Assembly: GCA_003439945.1 (NCBI GenBank)
Contig: QVRM01001440.1
Coordinates: 248,001-312,000, forward strand
Direction: 5' to 3'
DNA length: 64,000 nucleotides
Source: Dermanyssus gallinae
Taxonomy: Eukaryota > Arthropoda > Arachnida > Mesostigmata > Dermanyssidae
In this document: positions 11,480 through 22,800 of the stretch, in pieces
Numbering within the stretch: position 1 is the first letter of the stretch
Layout: each line of letters opens with the position of its first letter
Translations under genes and position numbers: made by a program
Notes under the pieces: model-generated
Databases searched by the model: none
Seen by the model: only the letters and a program-made list of their open reading frames with translations
What the model was told of the DNA's origin: nothing

Positions 11480-12520
11480 TAATTTACGCTCATAGGGTTT
11501 ACTTACCGATCATAACAATTTGCAAACAATGTAGGCGCATAGTTGCGGCCAAACTGCAACTGCTGAGAATGGGCACACATATGATTGGTTCTCTGTATAG
11601 CTGCAAATACAGTCGTATCGCTAGGTAGCAGACGCCCTACTATTACGGCCTAATAACCAATGTCTCGATAAGAATTGCCATTGTGTGACGCTGAAATAAA
11701 AAAAAATTACTCCTATTTCATCAGTTGAGCTTATATAAAATAAATAAAAAGTGCCCTCAATCTAATAATGTAAAGCGTGTCACATGTTTGTACTACGCTC
11801 GACGTTTCTATTTAATACATTTGTATTTAAATAAGTAACGATCTTTTCTAGCGCGTATAGCTACAAGCTTGCGACATGCGGATACTAAGCGATCTTTTTT
11901 TTATATCTGTAGCATGTTGATAACGAAGAGCCACTGTGCTGTAATTGCTCAAAGCGTGCATGATTCCGAAGGCACTTCGCTAGAATTGTGAATGTAAATA
12001 TCATACACTAATTTTCTTATGTACCGCATGAGTCATAATCTAAGCAATTTAAATCAACAGGTGTTTTTTTTGCCTAAGGTGGCGATACTTAAGCGATAAG
12101 CACACAGTGTTGCTGGATAAAAGTGTACATAAAGTAAACTATGAACAAAACTAAAAACATTCGCTTAAGGTGCCGCTAAACCTAAGAAATTCGCCGAAAA
12201 CATTTAAAATAAGCATCAGGGTACGCCAGTGTAAGAACCAGAGGAGCACTACAATATGTATTAATACACCTGTTATAAAAGATTACACGATAACCTTCTA
12301 AATGGATTTAGCTAAGTAGCGCCTATGGCAAAGGGTAGCAAACGTGCAAATGCTCACACTTACACCCACGACGTATTATGAGGAAAAGCCTGAACTAATT
12401 GTTGTTATTCACTAGTTAAAATCTGTGCAAGATGCTATATATAATACCTCACTCGAATCATTTGGACCTACACAACCGTTAGGATTGCCCGTCGTTTCTA
12501 TCAACGTTCCTCATCCCTGG
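11480..12520 (-). repeat. Inverted segmental duplicate of about 63000-63995
   Basis: The reverse complement tracks the right end of the window over most of its length, including TAGTTCAGG.TTT near 12390, CGTCGTGGGTGTA, TTTCTTAGGTTTAGCGG, TTATCCAGCAACA, GACTCATGCGGTACAT, GGCTCTTCGTTATCAACATGCTACAG and the exon itself. Divergence is substantial, and small indels are frequent. By eye the alignment fades near 12520, where a mariner remnant begins. Confidence 0.8.
11507..11690 (-). pseudogene. Frameshifted inverted copy of the exon at 63784-63965
   Basis: The minus strand has acceptor TTATTTCAG|CGTCAC and donor GATCG|GTAAGT at the same places as the plus-strand exon at the right end of the window. 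The last two thirds share a reading frame: GRLLPSDTTVFAAIQ, then MCAHSQQLQFGRNYAPTLFA and NCYDR. The QLQFGRNYAPT core is identical in protein but differs at synonymous sites, which indicates past selection on the protein. A 2-bp length difference near 11635 puts stops in this copy, so it is probably a pseudogene. The family is not recognised. Confidence 0.65.
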
Positions 12521-12640
12521 CGGCCCGATTTAGATCCGGTAGATTTCATGCCCTTTCTTAAATTCAAACCTGCTTTTAAAGAGAAGCATGAGGATATATA
12601 CTTAAGGGAAATTTCAGAGGCTGCCTACAGTGCTCAGCTT
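12440..12640 (+). mobile_element. Mariner-like transposase C-terminal fragment
   Basis: The frame reads WRPDLDPVDFMPFLKFKPAF then KEKHEDIYLREI. It matches the mariner-family region around the last catalytic acid, whose pattern is like SPDL.P.DF.LFP.LK...KG..F.D.E. A diverged relative lies on the minus strand at 62119-62343. Both ends are missing, so it cannot move. Confidence 0.6.
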
Positions 12641-12734
12641 CGTGGCGTGGTATTTTTATTTGCATGTACCAAAAAAAGCTTTTGGTTTCATGTTTTTTGA
12701 AAGTTTCCAACAAACCAAGGGGATCTCTTATGCG

Positions 12735-12965
12735 CTATCGGTACCGGTAGCTATTAGTACCTAGAGTGGGACTTCCTCACCCACTCAGGTGGCGTTTTTT
12801 CAGTATAATACCCAGATCCCGGTTTACCAGATTCTTTCTAGGTGTTCCCAGATTAATGCGATAACATGTGACCTCTGCAGTAGCCCAGTTGATTCGAGTA
12901 GTCGCTGATTACGATCACGCGTCCGTCAAACTAACAGTCAAAATTAATAGCGTTACAGCATTTGA
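12735..12965 (-). mobile_element. Fragment of LINE family 1 (shared with 48180-48790)
   Basis: Contains ACCAGATTCT.TCTAGGTGTTCCCAGATTAATG and, after an internal deletion relative to the other copy, CTCTGCAGTAGCCCAGTTG and CGCTGATTACGATC. The fuller copy at 48180-48790 encodes minus-strand reverse transcriptase C-terminal phrases (ALTLFNRRVASVASHGITLI), so this is a deleted LINE remnant. Confidence 0.55.
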
Positions 12966-13605
12966 TGCGTAGAAACGGCATGGGCAAAACTTGTTGAGCG
13001 GAGTAACTAGATCGACTGCGAGGTGTCAGATCTACTCGGATATACATACACTCCTTCGTTCCAGCGGAAAGTATCGGAGAGAGCTCGGCGTTCGTTCTGA
13101 ACTGGTATACCTCATTCCACATAGAAGAATTCTTATTTTGTGTTAAATCACCTTTCTTCTACATACAAAAAGTAGACCAAGTTGGATACTTTATACTATC
13201 TATACTGGTTGGATACTTTATAGGCGAGAATACAATAAATAGATAAATACGTTTTATTATTTGCGTGGGTCATTTGCATTTATACAAACTCAAAGCCGTC
13301 AAAGAGAATATGGAGTTTTTATTTTAGACGTCTCCGTATAAAATCGTATTCAAATTATTTTCTGTGAGTTACGTAAATGGTATTGTTTGGTATTTTGTTA
13401 AATTATTGTCAAAGAACGAACGTTTGCATCTAATCAAAACGGTGCACACATGTGGAGGGAGTTTGTTCCAACATATGGAACCGAGATCTGATATTGAGAA
13501 ACGAAATTGGTTACATTAAACTGCAGACAAGACGCATATAAGGAGTTCGATATCTCAAAAGTAAATATAGACGTAGGCCAAGTACGTAGAAACGGAGAAT
13601 ATTAC

Positions 13606-13893
13606 TGTAGTGTCCGCCACCCCCATGACCGGGCGGCGATCGTTACGAATTTGCCATCTCTCGCTCAAACAACACACATCCTCTGCCTGGCTCGCACTAA
13701 CGACTACTAACTCATTTATTCTCATGCCTCCTTATATACTCACAGATTGCCCGCGCATTTAGTGACTTCCCGCGTCTTCGCTAGTAGGGTGGCGGCATCT
13801 TCTAATTGGCGCCATGTATTTAGCTTGCTTCGGCATTGCCGCTAACCGACGCTGCCTATGCCCGCGCTGCTTAACGGACACCGCCATCCTACA
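13606..13893 (-). mobile_element. Solo LTR, copy 1
   Basis: 288 bp bounded by TGTAG and CTACA, with the 5-bp direct repeat ATTAC immediately on both sides (13601-13605 and 13894-13898), the target-site duplication expected of an LTR retrotransposon. It is the reverse complement of the repeat at 16372-16644. In LTR orientation it carries a TATA-like AGTATATAAG followed by a conserved block with CGTTAGTGCGAGCCAGGC, the likely promoter and start region. No internal protein-coding part remains, so the two original LTRs recombined. A Ty3/gypsy-type origin is my inference. Confidence 0.85.
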
Positions 13894-14086
13894 ATTACCA
13901 CTCTTGGTTAGGATAGGAAAGCTTTCTAAAACTTTCTTACAAACTTTATATATGAGCTTCAAACAATTACCTGGATTTCAATAAACTTCTTAGAATTTTG
14001 TCTAATTGATCATACTAATGGTGCGGTTCCCGCACTAAATTGCCCCACGATTGTTACTTGGGACTCCTACTTGCTACTTGGAAAAT

Positions 14087-14087
<1 letters not shown>

Positions 14088-14114
<27 letters not shown>
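14088..14114. repeat. AAT trinucleotide microsatellite
   Basis: Run of TAA/AAT units just upstream of the zinc-finger frame. Confidence 0.85.
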
Positions 14115-14117
<3 letters not shown>

Positions 14118-14160
14118 ACTAGCCAACAATACTCGAAATGCCACCGAGACTGACTCGGAG

Positions 14161-14424
14161 ATGGCTTTACCACTCTCCCAGATACCATATGTTTGCAACT
14201 ATTGTGGGCAAGCCGTACGATCATCTAAGAGTCTAAAAATTCACATAACACGAAAACACTCTGTGGCTCCTTGTCGAAGCCTTCGTACGGATAATAATCC
14301 GGGACCGAATAACCATATAACAATTACATCAAACACCGACACCCAACCTGACTTGAAATTATTAGTACAAGTCTTATCACATGCCCGCAGAGGTTTAAGG
14401 CTTGCCAGAATCATATGGGGCTAG
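14161..14424 (+). mobile_element. C2H2 zinc-finger frame, probable N-terminus of a LINE ORF
   Basis: The frame reads YVCNYCGQAVRSSKSLKIHI then TRKH, a single C2H2 finger (C-x2-C-x12-H-x4-H). Single fingers of this type are common at the N-terminus of R2/NeSL- and R1-like retrotransposon proteins. The frame closes after 87 residues, between two AAT repeats. A host zinc-finger gene is possible but less likely in this context. No catalytic domain follows in frame. Confidence 0.4.
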
Positions 14425-14517
14425 AGAAATCTCTGCTACAGCATATACGACCGCATTAAGCAACTTTAATACAAAGCTCGACCTTGAAAGTTGGAATAAT
14501 ATTATGATGCTTCCATC

Positions 14518-14520
14518 AAC

Positions 14521-14558
<38 letters not shown>

Positions 14559-14660
14559 TAGTCCGAAGACTGCCGTCAGAACTGTTGCACTTGATCCAAC
14601 GCTCTCTGCTATAAGTGTTCAAATACACATAGCGGCTTCTGATGGCGGTAATGTGTCTAC
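14518..14660. repeat. AAT microsatellite followed by an interspersed repeat also at 54450-54570
   Basis: About 12 AAT units, then CTTGATCCAACGCTCTCTGCTATAAGTGTTCA and CACATAGCGGCTTCTGATGGCGG. A close match, in the same order and also preceded by an AAT-rich run, is at 54450-54570. This looks like the border of a dispersed element family. Confidence 0.7.
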
Positions 14661-14979
14661 CCGCGCGGGGGGACGGCAATCCAATGAGGCGATGCTGTGT
14701 GGTGGATCACACGCGGCTGAGCGCGCCAGATTTCAAAAATGTTCTGAGAATCTTAACGGCCCGAGGCATGGTTAGCGTGGCGGGTGGCTCTGAGTTCGGA
14801 CTTTCACTCGGCCAGCCGAGACCTGATCGAGGAATTCTCAACAGGTTGACAAAGTACTATGTTGATCAGGTCTGCAATTTTCCGAATACCGTTAGTTTCC
14901 AAGTTACCTGCAGGAAACTTTTGCTTGAAAGTCGCGCACACCTGACTCTGTGTATTAGCAGCGTCCGATAGCACAGCAA

Positions 14980-15440
14980 CCGAGCGACCACATTTCCGTG
15001 TGTCCTATAACATGCTTGTGATCAATTTTCTCTAACGAGCTATAAATTCGCGATACGTTACAGGCATGTTTGCCGAGCGGAGCTTACTGTACAAGCATTG
15101 TTGTCCCATTTCTCGACACTTTATTGTTCTCGACATGCGATATATGTTTAGCTTAATTTACTCGCAGATTACTTGGCTAGATTGATTCGCAGATCGCCTA
15201 GCCTCGATATCGGGAAACATCGCCTCGATATCGGAACGTTCCGCTCAGAGAGTAAAGCCGAGTCGTTGTCTCCCCATTCTCGTAGGCCTTTCTTACGGAT
15301 TGAAGAGCAGTCTTCTGGTTTTTAAACTTTTGATAGGCTGCAGACGGGAGATAGGTCAAAAAGCCTAGTGCACGACGACTCTCATTGTCTATAATTTTAT
15401 ACGGTTAAATTTTACGAATTAGAACAATGGACAATCATTA
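14980..15440. other. Intergenic, no gene recognised
   Basis: Contains a small duplicated phrase GCCTCGATATCGGGAAACATC / GCCTCGATATCGGAACGTTC near 15200-15240. Nothing else stands out. Confidence 0.5.
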
Positions 15441-15444
15441 CGTT

Positions 15445-15610
15445 TTTAATACGCGGAATGACATCTGGTATATATTCAAATAAAAGGAACACGGCTGGCG
15501 TCAAAAGCCAGGCGCGCGTTTCGAACTGAAAGATGCGGTCGTGTTTCATTTTGGAATTTGGCTGGTTATGCTTTACCGGTAACCTGAAGTTAGTTGTCTC
15601 TATTGTGTAC
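15445..15610. repeat. Interspersed repeat, second copy at 61615-61700 plus 62055-62110
   Basis: Shared blocks include GCGGAATGACATCTGGTATAT, GGAACACGGCTGGCGTC.AAAGCCAG.CGCGCGTTT and GGAATTTGGCTGG.TATGCTTTACCGGTAACCTGA. The second copy is split by about 350 bp containing a 100-bp direct duplication and lies next to a mariner remnant. Class unknown. Confidence 0.65.
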
Positions 15611-16371
15611 GCTCGATTCAAATTGCCGACATGGCTTTTTTTCTAAACTTGGTTGTTGCGCAGACACAACCATCGTTTATTCTTGAACTTCGTTGTTACC
15701 GAGTCACAAAGCTTCTTTAGCGTAAACAAGCGGCCAACGTATAGCTTAGCCTTTGGCGTATAAACTGCAAACGGAAGTGTTGTCTAGGCAACAATAAGAA
15801 TAAACCACGCCAAAACTTGCATTTGGGCGCACGCATTAGAAGCGACAAATTCGAATTAGAGCTGGACAAAACTTTGCTATGATAGTAACGGCATAGGGAT
15901 GGAAGCTCTAACACCGCGAATTGAAATAAGCTCATATCGAATACGTATGACCAACATTGGCAAAGAAGCACGCAAAAAAGCAGGTACAAATTACAAAGCA
16001 CGGTTTGAATCGACTTGAGTAAATAAACATCGCTTACCCATCAAGATATATTTTGATTTACTTCTAATAAAAATCTGATAGGCTAATCAATTGCAAATAA
16101 GAAGTAAAATTCAGCAACAATCAAATCAACCGCATTTTATACGCAGGAATGTTCGCAAAATTAGTCTTTGAACGATTTAATCAAGCATGTACAAATAATT
16201 TGACAACAAAAGATGCACCTGGATGGTAAGAAGCTCCAGCAAACAGTAGGTGTACAAAAGTTGACACCGCAATGGAATTTCTACGCTTACTACAAGCGAA
16301 TATACATTCACAAGCCCTTTAGCAGGACGGCTTTATAGTGCTTACGTACTAAGCGCCATGCAAACATTTTT

Positions 16372-16644
16372 TGTAGGATAGCAGTGCTCCTTAAGCAGCG
16401 CGAGCATACATAGCGTCGGTTGGCGGCAATGCCGAAGCAAGCTAAATACATGGCGTCAAATAGAAGATGCCGCCACCCCACTAGCGAAGACGCGAGAAGT
16501 CACTAAATGCGCGGGCAATCTGTGAGTATATAAGTAGGCATGAGAAGAAATGAGTCAGTAGTCGTTGGTGCGAGCCAGGCTTGAACGAGGCAATGGCAAA
16601 CTCGTAACGGTCGCCGGCCGCTCATGGGGATGGTGGACACTACA
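16372..16644 (+). mobile_element. Solo LTR, copy 2
   Basis: 273 bp starting TGTAGGATAGC and ending GTGGACACTACA, inverted relative to copy 1 and strongly similar (GCCGAAGCAAGCTAAATACATGGCG, GTATATAAGTAGGCATGAG). A clear 5-bp target duplication is not seen: ATTTT or TTTTT on the left and ATTCT on the right, so at best one mismatch. It contains the same TATA-like promoter block. Confidence 0.75.
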
Positions 16645-16954
16645 ATTCTGTTAACGTTCGCTTTCCTGGCAATAATTCCGCCCTGGACACTGGTTCTTGA
16701 GCAAGTGTTTCTAGTATTTATTCAAAAAGGCTTGCGTATGCTAGTTAATGTGCCTATGCCAATTATATCTAACAATTTAGTAATATTGTCGCATTCAACA
16801 TCGTTTTCGCTAATATGCAGCAATGCAATGTGTTTTGCTGATCGCAACGGTATGCAGCACGTTTAACAAACTCTTTATGCATACCGGCCAGTATCCTCTC
16901 ATCACGTATAAGTAAGACATAAAACAAGATCGGGAAAACATAATGTCCATATAG

Positions 16955-17680
16955 CTTTACACACAAAGAAGGTTGACATATAGCTTTACATACAAAGACC
17001 TGAACTATGTAAATCAGTTTACATATCTCGGTATCACAGTGACCCCCTCGGCCAAGACCTTCGCTGCACATATAGAGGAGAGGTCTCGAAAAGCCTTGAT
17101 TGCGGCGACAACCCTTAAGAAGCCCCAGATGCTCTCGATTAAGGCAGCGCTAGCTCTATTTGATATGAAAATAGCGCCAATTGCATCATACGGGATCCAG
17201 CTTGTATGGGCAAAACTAAGCTCGACTCAACTTGGTGCTCTCGATCGTGTGAAACCAGCTTATTTGAAGCGGGTACTAGGTTTACATACGTCAGCATACA
17301 ACCGCCTCACGTATTTGCTGTGCGATGCTCCATTATTCGTGGAACAGGTCAAAAAACAGTTTGCGCTTCCAGACACCCCTGCATACAGCGAGTTCATACG
17401 GCGATATGAAGAGAAAATGGCAGAGATCGATCCATATTTTTATATGACAGATGCAATGGTTAGGGCAGAATGGAAGGGCACGAGCAGGACAAACAGGCAC
17501 ATGACCACCCGCTTTGCTGTGCACGGTTTTCATCACCTTCTATGTCAGAAAGACGCTTGCCATGAACCCTGTGACACATGTATTTGTAAATATTGTTATG
17601 GTATATGCGTAAGATATCATGGCAGTGAGTGTAATGCAATCCCCTCTCTAACAAAGCTGGCACTGAACGATTTTTAATAT
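16955..17680 (+). mobile_element. LINE family 1: 3' part of ORF2
   Basis: An uninterrupted 234-codon frame covering the region after the catalytic core. It reads QFTYLGITVTPS, then ALALFDMKIAPIASYGIQLV, YLKRVLGLHTSAYNRLTYLL and the Cys/His end HGFHHLLCQKDACHEPCDTC then CKYC. The same order is found in the minus-strand element at 50423-51751. AATAAA at about 17748 may be its 3' signal. It is 5'-truncated, as expected from incomplete reverse transcription. Confidence 0.8.
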
Positions 17681-17994
17681 TAATATCATTACAAGACTGT
17701 AGTGATATCGATCGTACTATTGTATATTTTGTCCAACCTGGTGTGTAAATAAATCATGTGTATACAAAGAGGGTTACTGGATCACAAAGGAACGCTTCAC
17801 CTAGGTCGACTTTTTTGAAATTAACGCCTTAGTTGCCCACTCTATATATATATATATATATAATTGCTGTTACCGAAGTGAAGGACAGCACATTTATCCA
17901 CCGACAGCGTAAAATCAAGCCCAGTGCACCAACATGTGAACTTGTCCTGCTTTTCTTGGAAAGAAGCGATACTAGTTGCTTTACCTACAGGTGT

Positions 17995-18124
17995 ATTACT
18001 TGATTCACATATGTGTACGATGTAGCAGCACGACAGTACTCAATACTCGCTGCTAGCGCGTACGTTAAGCAAAGCGCAAAGGCTCACGCTAAATAAAAAC
18101 ATTTAAACGACGGTGAGCCGTTAT

Positions 18125-18164
<40 letters not shown>

Positions 18165-18305
18165 GTAAAATAAACGCTTTCGACCACCATTTGACCCCCT
18201 TTAACTCGTTTCGATACCGGTTAAATATCTCTTTAGTTTGTGTTTTTTGTCATAGGCAAACGTCAGTGCATTTTCCTGAGGTGTACTGGTTAACGGGGAG
18301 TTAAT
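17995..18305. repeat. Duplicated block upstream of gene B (copy at 44040-44640)
   Basis: Shares, in the same order, ATATGTGTACGATGTA, CTCAATACTCGC, TAAGCAAAGCGCAA...CTCAC, a TA microsatellite, TTTTCGAC or TTTCGACC, CTCGATACCGGT and TGTACTGGTTAACG.GGAGTTAAT. Spacing differs because of indels. It is either a dispersed element with an internal TA run or a segmental duplication reaching to about 500 bp from the gene B start. Confidence 0.7.
18128..18160. repeat. TA dinucleotide microsatellite
   Basis: TA run within the duplicated block upstream of gene B. Confidence 0.9.
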
Positions 18306-18309
18306 TCGT

Positions 18310-18817
18310 TGCTTCTCAATCGTTTCGTCAGTGCGAGTGGTCAATTGCTGCCTTCTTGCCACCAACGTGGCTACAAACCATTGCCCTATCGAGCGCATGC
18401 GCACCGAAGCTCAGCGACCTGTTATCATTCAAGCGAAGCATTGAAACAAATGCGCAGAAGGCGACATTCGCTATTGGTTAAGAGAGGGTACGCCGGCCAG
18501 GAGGGAGAGTGAAACTAACTTCTTTAAAAACGATAGACCGACTTACTGCGCATGCATAGTGTGGTGGTGCTGTGGCTTGGTGTTGTATTCCGTCTTTACA
18601 GTTAACTCGCTTGGATTTTTAAATCATTGTTGGGTTGCGCGGTAGTCGCGGTAAAGGTGTAAACTTACAGTTTTCGATCCAGCAATTAGTAAGAGTTCAC
18701 AGTTAACACTCCCATTCGTACCACTCGTTCCAGTGTTGTGCTTCTTCGCTGATTATTTGTTGGCCCTGGTTTAGCAAAGCCACGTGTTTCGTGTAGGCTT
18801 AGTAGTGCCTGTCCGCT
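18310..18817 (+). promoter_or_regulatory. Probable promoter and 5' UTR region of gene B
   Basis: About 500 bp immediately before the gene B ATG, more GC-rich than the flanks and without element similarity I can see. No convincing TATA box. The transcription start and any upstream non-coding exon cannot be placed from sequence alone. Confidence 0.3.
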
Positions 18818-18839
18818 ATGAAGCACCACGCTTGCACTG
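18818..18839 (+). CDS. Gene B coding exon 1
   Basis: ATG plus six codons (MKHHACT) and one base of a split Ala codon, ending at CACTG|GTGAGT (phase 1). It was chosen because it supplies a start, a consensus donor and exactly the phase needed by exon 2, and because gene A has the same arrangement. A Cys before the helix is a typical palmitoylation position in CD36. Confidence 0.75.
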
Positions 18840-19784
18840 GTGAGTTAACGTATGACATGCGAATTTTGTTTCGGTTTACCTTTTTGTTAAACAGTTTTTC
18901 TTTTGTATTTCAGCTAATGCGAAATTCGATCTGGTTTGTTTGGTCAAAGTAGCCAATTGTGCGACTATTTTTTATTAAATCATTCTTCTAGGACACGCGT
19001 GTAAACGCAAAATGTATGCGTCTTTTAAGAGAACATAACACAAGCAAGAGTAAAACGCAATCGTGTCATATTTATTCTATTTATTTATAAAGCGTTCTAT
19101 CGTAACGACGACGGTATGGAGCGGGGTCAACCGGGGATGTATAATAATAATACGACCTCAGTGAACTCAGCACGACCACAACGACAACGCGAGCAGACTA
19201 CGTTTAAACGAGCGAGAACACACACTAGTGCGTGCGGTGCGCAGCACAGCCGAAAAGAGGATTGCGTTGACCCCGGTTAATCTCTTTGCGCATGAGATAC
19301 CGCGGCGTACTAGCCCCCAGATTGGAGTGGGTAGAAGTTAGTATCGGCTAGCGTTTGTTTGCATAAAGGTACACTAGCAATATCGGTTGAGGTTTGGTTT
19401 GAGCCGAGAGTCTTGAACATTCAAGCAGTCCTCTACATCTAATTGGTTGATTGAAGACGTGCCTTCATTGCTGGTGATCGTTTTGACGATTGAGGACGTT
19501 GTGGTTTTGGCGCGGAATGCGGTGACCGTTCCAGTGCGGCCGTTGCACATGGTCGGTTAGGATCGGTTTGATTTGCGCCATGATGATGTGTTGGCAGTGA
19601 AATACGCAGTTGGGCCGTTGTTATATAGATTTGCTTTGAAATCCTTTTATTTTAGAGGAATAATCATTTTCCATATGTCCGCATATGCAAGCGATGAAGG
19701 GTGGCCGGCGCTAACCTAAATGTCAAGAGCTCTTTTCTTCGCTGCCGCCAGTTCGATTCGCTTGCCAATCCTCGGGAGAAGTGA

Positions 19785-19820
<36 letters not shown>

Positions 19821-22800
19821 ATATATAGCATGCGTTGTCTCCGGTGGTGCCGCCGCTGTGGGTCAGGTACGTAGGTCGGACGATGACGATGTTAGGGTTG
19901 TGACGCCGCGAGTCGACAGTGCACGTGGTGGCCGCGTGGTTGGACTATCGCTATACTGGCCAACGGGCAGCTTTGTTGCAATATGATAGACAGCTTTTGC
20001 TGACCGCAATTGAACAGATTTTTTGTAGACTTGTCGTAGTAAGATACAGCCGGCGCAACGATCGAGCTGCTCCGCACAAAATTTCCGGACCGTGTCCTCT
20101 AATACCCTCGTACCTCTTCTCTAAATAAGACATTCACTGGCCTGCAGGATTCCCGGACTTGCATTTGTCAGTCCAACACGTTTGGTTTCGTGGGTACTGC
20201 AAATAAGGATTTCATGCCTTTGCTCTATTTTCAGCGTTAGGCTTTCTGGCGCTTGCGTTCGCCATGGCCCTGTGGATAATCATGACACTGCAACTTAAAC
20301 ATTTCGTGCCTCCGTCCCTAGAGAAGGGTTCGACGTTGGCCGCAGTCTTCGCTCGGCCCCCAGCTCCCTCGTACATGCACATTTACGTCTTTAATTTAGT
20401 CAATGATAAAGCCTGGAGAAAGGCTAAAGTGCCGAAAGCGGTTCTAAATGAAATGGGACCCTACGTATTCAGGTTAGTCAGCAACACCTTTTGTCATTTG
20501 TAGGTAAAAGTGAGTTTGCTATGAAATTATTCTAATTAGTCGCTTATTAGCGGATGACTTGCGTCTCGTTGTTGGAGTTGCAATGTTGTCAGTAAGCGCT
20601 ATGTTGTATTTCAGGATCACGTACTGCAACACGAACGTCAAACTAAGGAAATCGCATGCATAAAAAAATTGTGTTTCTTTAAACGCAACAGTTATCATCA
20701 CGTTTAGGGTATGATGGCTTAGCAAAACCACGAAAAAAAATGTACTTGTACATCGTTCATACAAGCACAGTGCACAAGTTTAAGTGCATATGCCTAAAAG
20801 AGGAGGAGAATGTACGACAACGGTTAATCGGCATTTAAGTTTGGGATTAGGAAATTTGTATCTACGTTGCTGGGTGCAATATCTTCAGTCGTTCTATCTG
20901 TCCCTTGTTTACGACGAATCTCGTAGTGCTCGCCAAGATATAGCCTGCCAATGATTTTTTTTCTCAGTTTTGGCTTTAGTGATTGATATCTATGATGTCG
21001 ATAAGGAGCAAAGATCTAGAAGCTGGTAACATGGGGCGCGACGTTTTGCATTTGGTTTAAACTTATAATTTTATCATTGATATGATATGATATGACGTTT
21101 ATTGATACTTAATTGTAGTTTCTCATTTTCGTTACAACTTCTTATAGCCACAGGCTAGTGCGAAGCATATGTACAAGGTACAGTAAGATTTTATGCATTA
21201 TCACCGTAGTATCTCGTATTATTGCAATTATCTATGGATTGTGTTCAGCAACGAGTTCTCCGTTTACAAGTAGCTTCGTGCATTTTTTCTCCTGGACACA
21301 TCCAAGTACAGGTCGGATTGCCTCTCAAGGACCCCGCCGGCTATTAATTCTGTCTGTAACAATCTTGCAGTTCGCTTCCATTCTACATTTGCGTGAGAGC
21401 CATGTCACCCTGTTCCTGAGCATACGATAGGTTTTGCATTTGTTATCGTGTGTGGGGTCAGCTCTTTTAGTAGTGTACGCCCTTTCCTTTTCTTTAATAA
21501 GAGCATATATTTCCGGTGTCACCCAAATTTTCCGAACTGCGTTCCTCGAGCTAGTATTCTTGATCTTAGTACGATTACGCTTCACCGCCGACATAACTTT
21601 TTCTCTAAAAAATTTAAATGCCTCGTTGACGTCATGTAGCCCGTGTAGGTCGTCCCACATAGACAGTTCGGCAGTTATTTGATCATAGTTAAGTTTGAAT
21701 TTTAGACACTCGTTGGCTGCCGACGGTTTGGATTTTAAACTAATAAATGTGGCGAAATGGTCAGAGAAAGTAGTCGTAAGAACGCCGGAGGCGATAGTGG
21801 GTGGAACATTGCAGTAAATATGGTCTATGCATGTTTTGGTGATGCGTTGGCCACGGACAAGCAACCCTGGTCGGCACACCAATCATCTCTCGAAAGTTAT
21901 ACGAGTGTAATAAGTCATTTAGGTCAGTCACATATGAACCGCCCCTATCTAGTAAGTCAATGTTCGCGTCACCAAGGCAGATTGTGTTTAGCCTGTCCAC
22001 TTTTGAGAGTAATTCTTCTAGTGCATACAAGAAATCCAAGCGCCTCCCCGACGGTTGCCTGTAGAATGACGCCACAACCGTGCTCTGACCATCGGCAAAC
22101 ACCTCAACAAAAATACTTTTACATCGGGAGTCTGCCTGGAGAATTTGTTTGAGATCGTTTCGCTCGCGCACCACATAATCACCTTTGATAAACAGCGCCA
22201 CACCTCCACCCGGCCCATTAACGGCAATCGACAGATTGGTTATAATTATTAATCTGGAAAGCGGCTGCCTCCTCTTGCGAGATACGAGTTTCCGACAAAG
22301 CAATAAAGGACGGAGGGCAAGGAAGCAGATGTAGTATCGTTTCAATGTCGTGAATATGAGACTTGGCACCATTAATATTGCAGTGTATTCCGTAAAAAGA
22401 GTCATTGAGATGCTTGTTTGAAGTAAAATTGTTAAGATTATTTCTTTTTCCTAAGATTGAGCATGAAAACATCCTAATTTTGATTTAACATAGTGACAAG
22501 GAGAGTTCCTGGTACTTCTATCATTTGGACGTGTACTAGTTACGGTCTCAAGTCGACTGGTGCTAGATGCGCGTGCTCAAGGTATTAGTTTGATATAGTG
22601 GCCTACATTTTATTGTGACGTTTAAGACGTTGCCTGAGAAGAATTAGCTGTTAGCTGCATGTTGTCATTTAAAGCGCACATCTAAGGTTAAAGTTTCAAC
22701 TACTTTGAATCGTTTACGCTGGTGGTGTCGAAGCGTGAACAGAAGGTATCTCGCGAGCAACGTCAGTTAGACAAGCTGAGAACGGAGGCGTCTAGCGGTC

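Noticed and set aside
11507..11516. ATGATCG|GTAAGT as an alternative first exon for gene A
   Set aside because: The phase fits, but the same sequence occurs at 63959-63965 as the end of a longer exon in another frame, and it would leave only two residues before the helix.
16025..16045. ATGG|GTAAGC on the minus strand as a gene A first exon
   Set aside because: It would provide only a single Met before the membrane helix. The 9346 start is better supported and closer.
13606..16644. A single transposon with long terminal inverted repeats spanning 3 kb
   Set aside because: The left arm has its own target-site duplication directly at both of its ends, which marks an independent solo LTR. No transposase lies between the arms.
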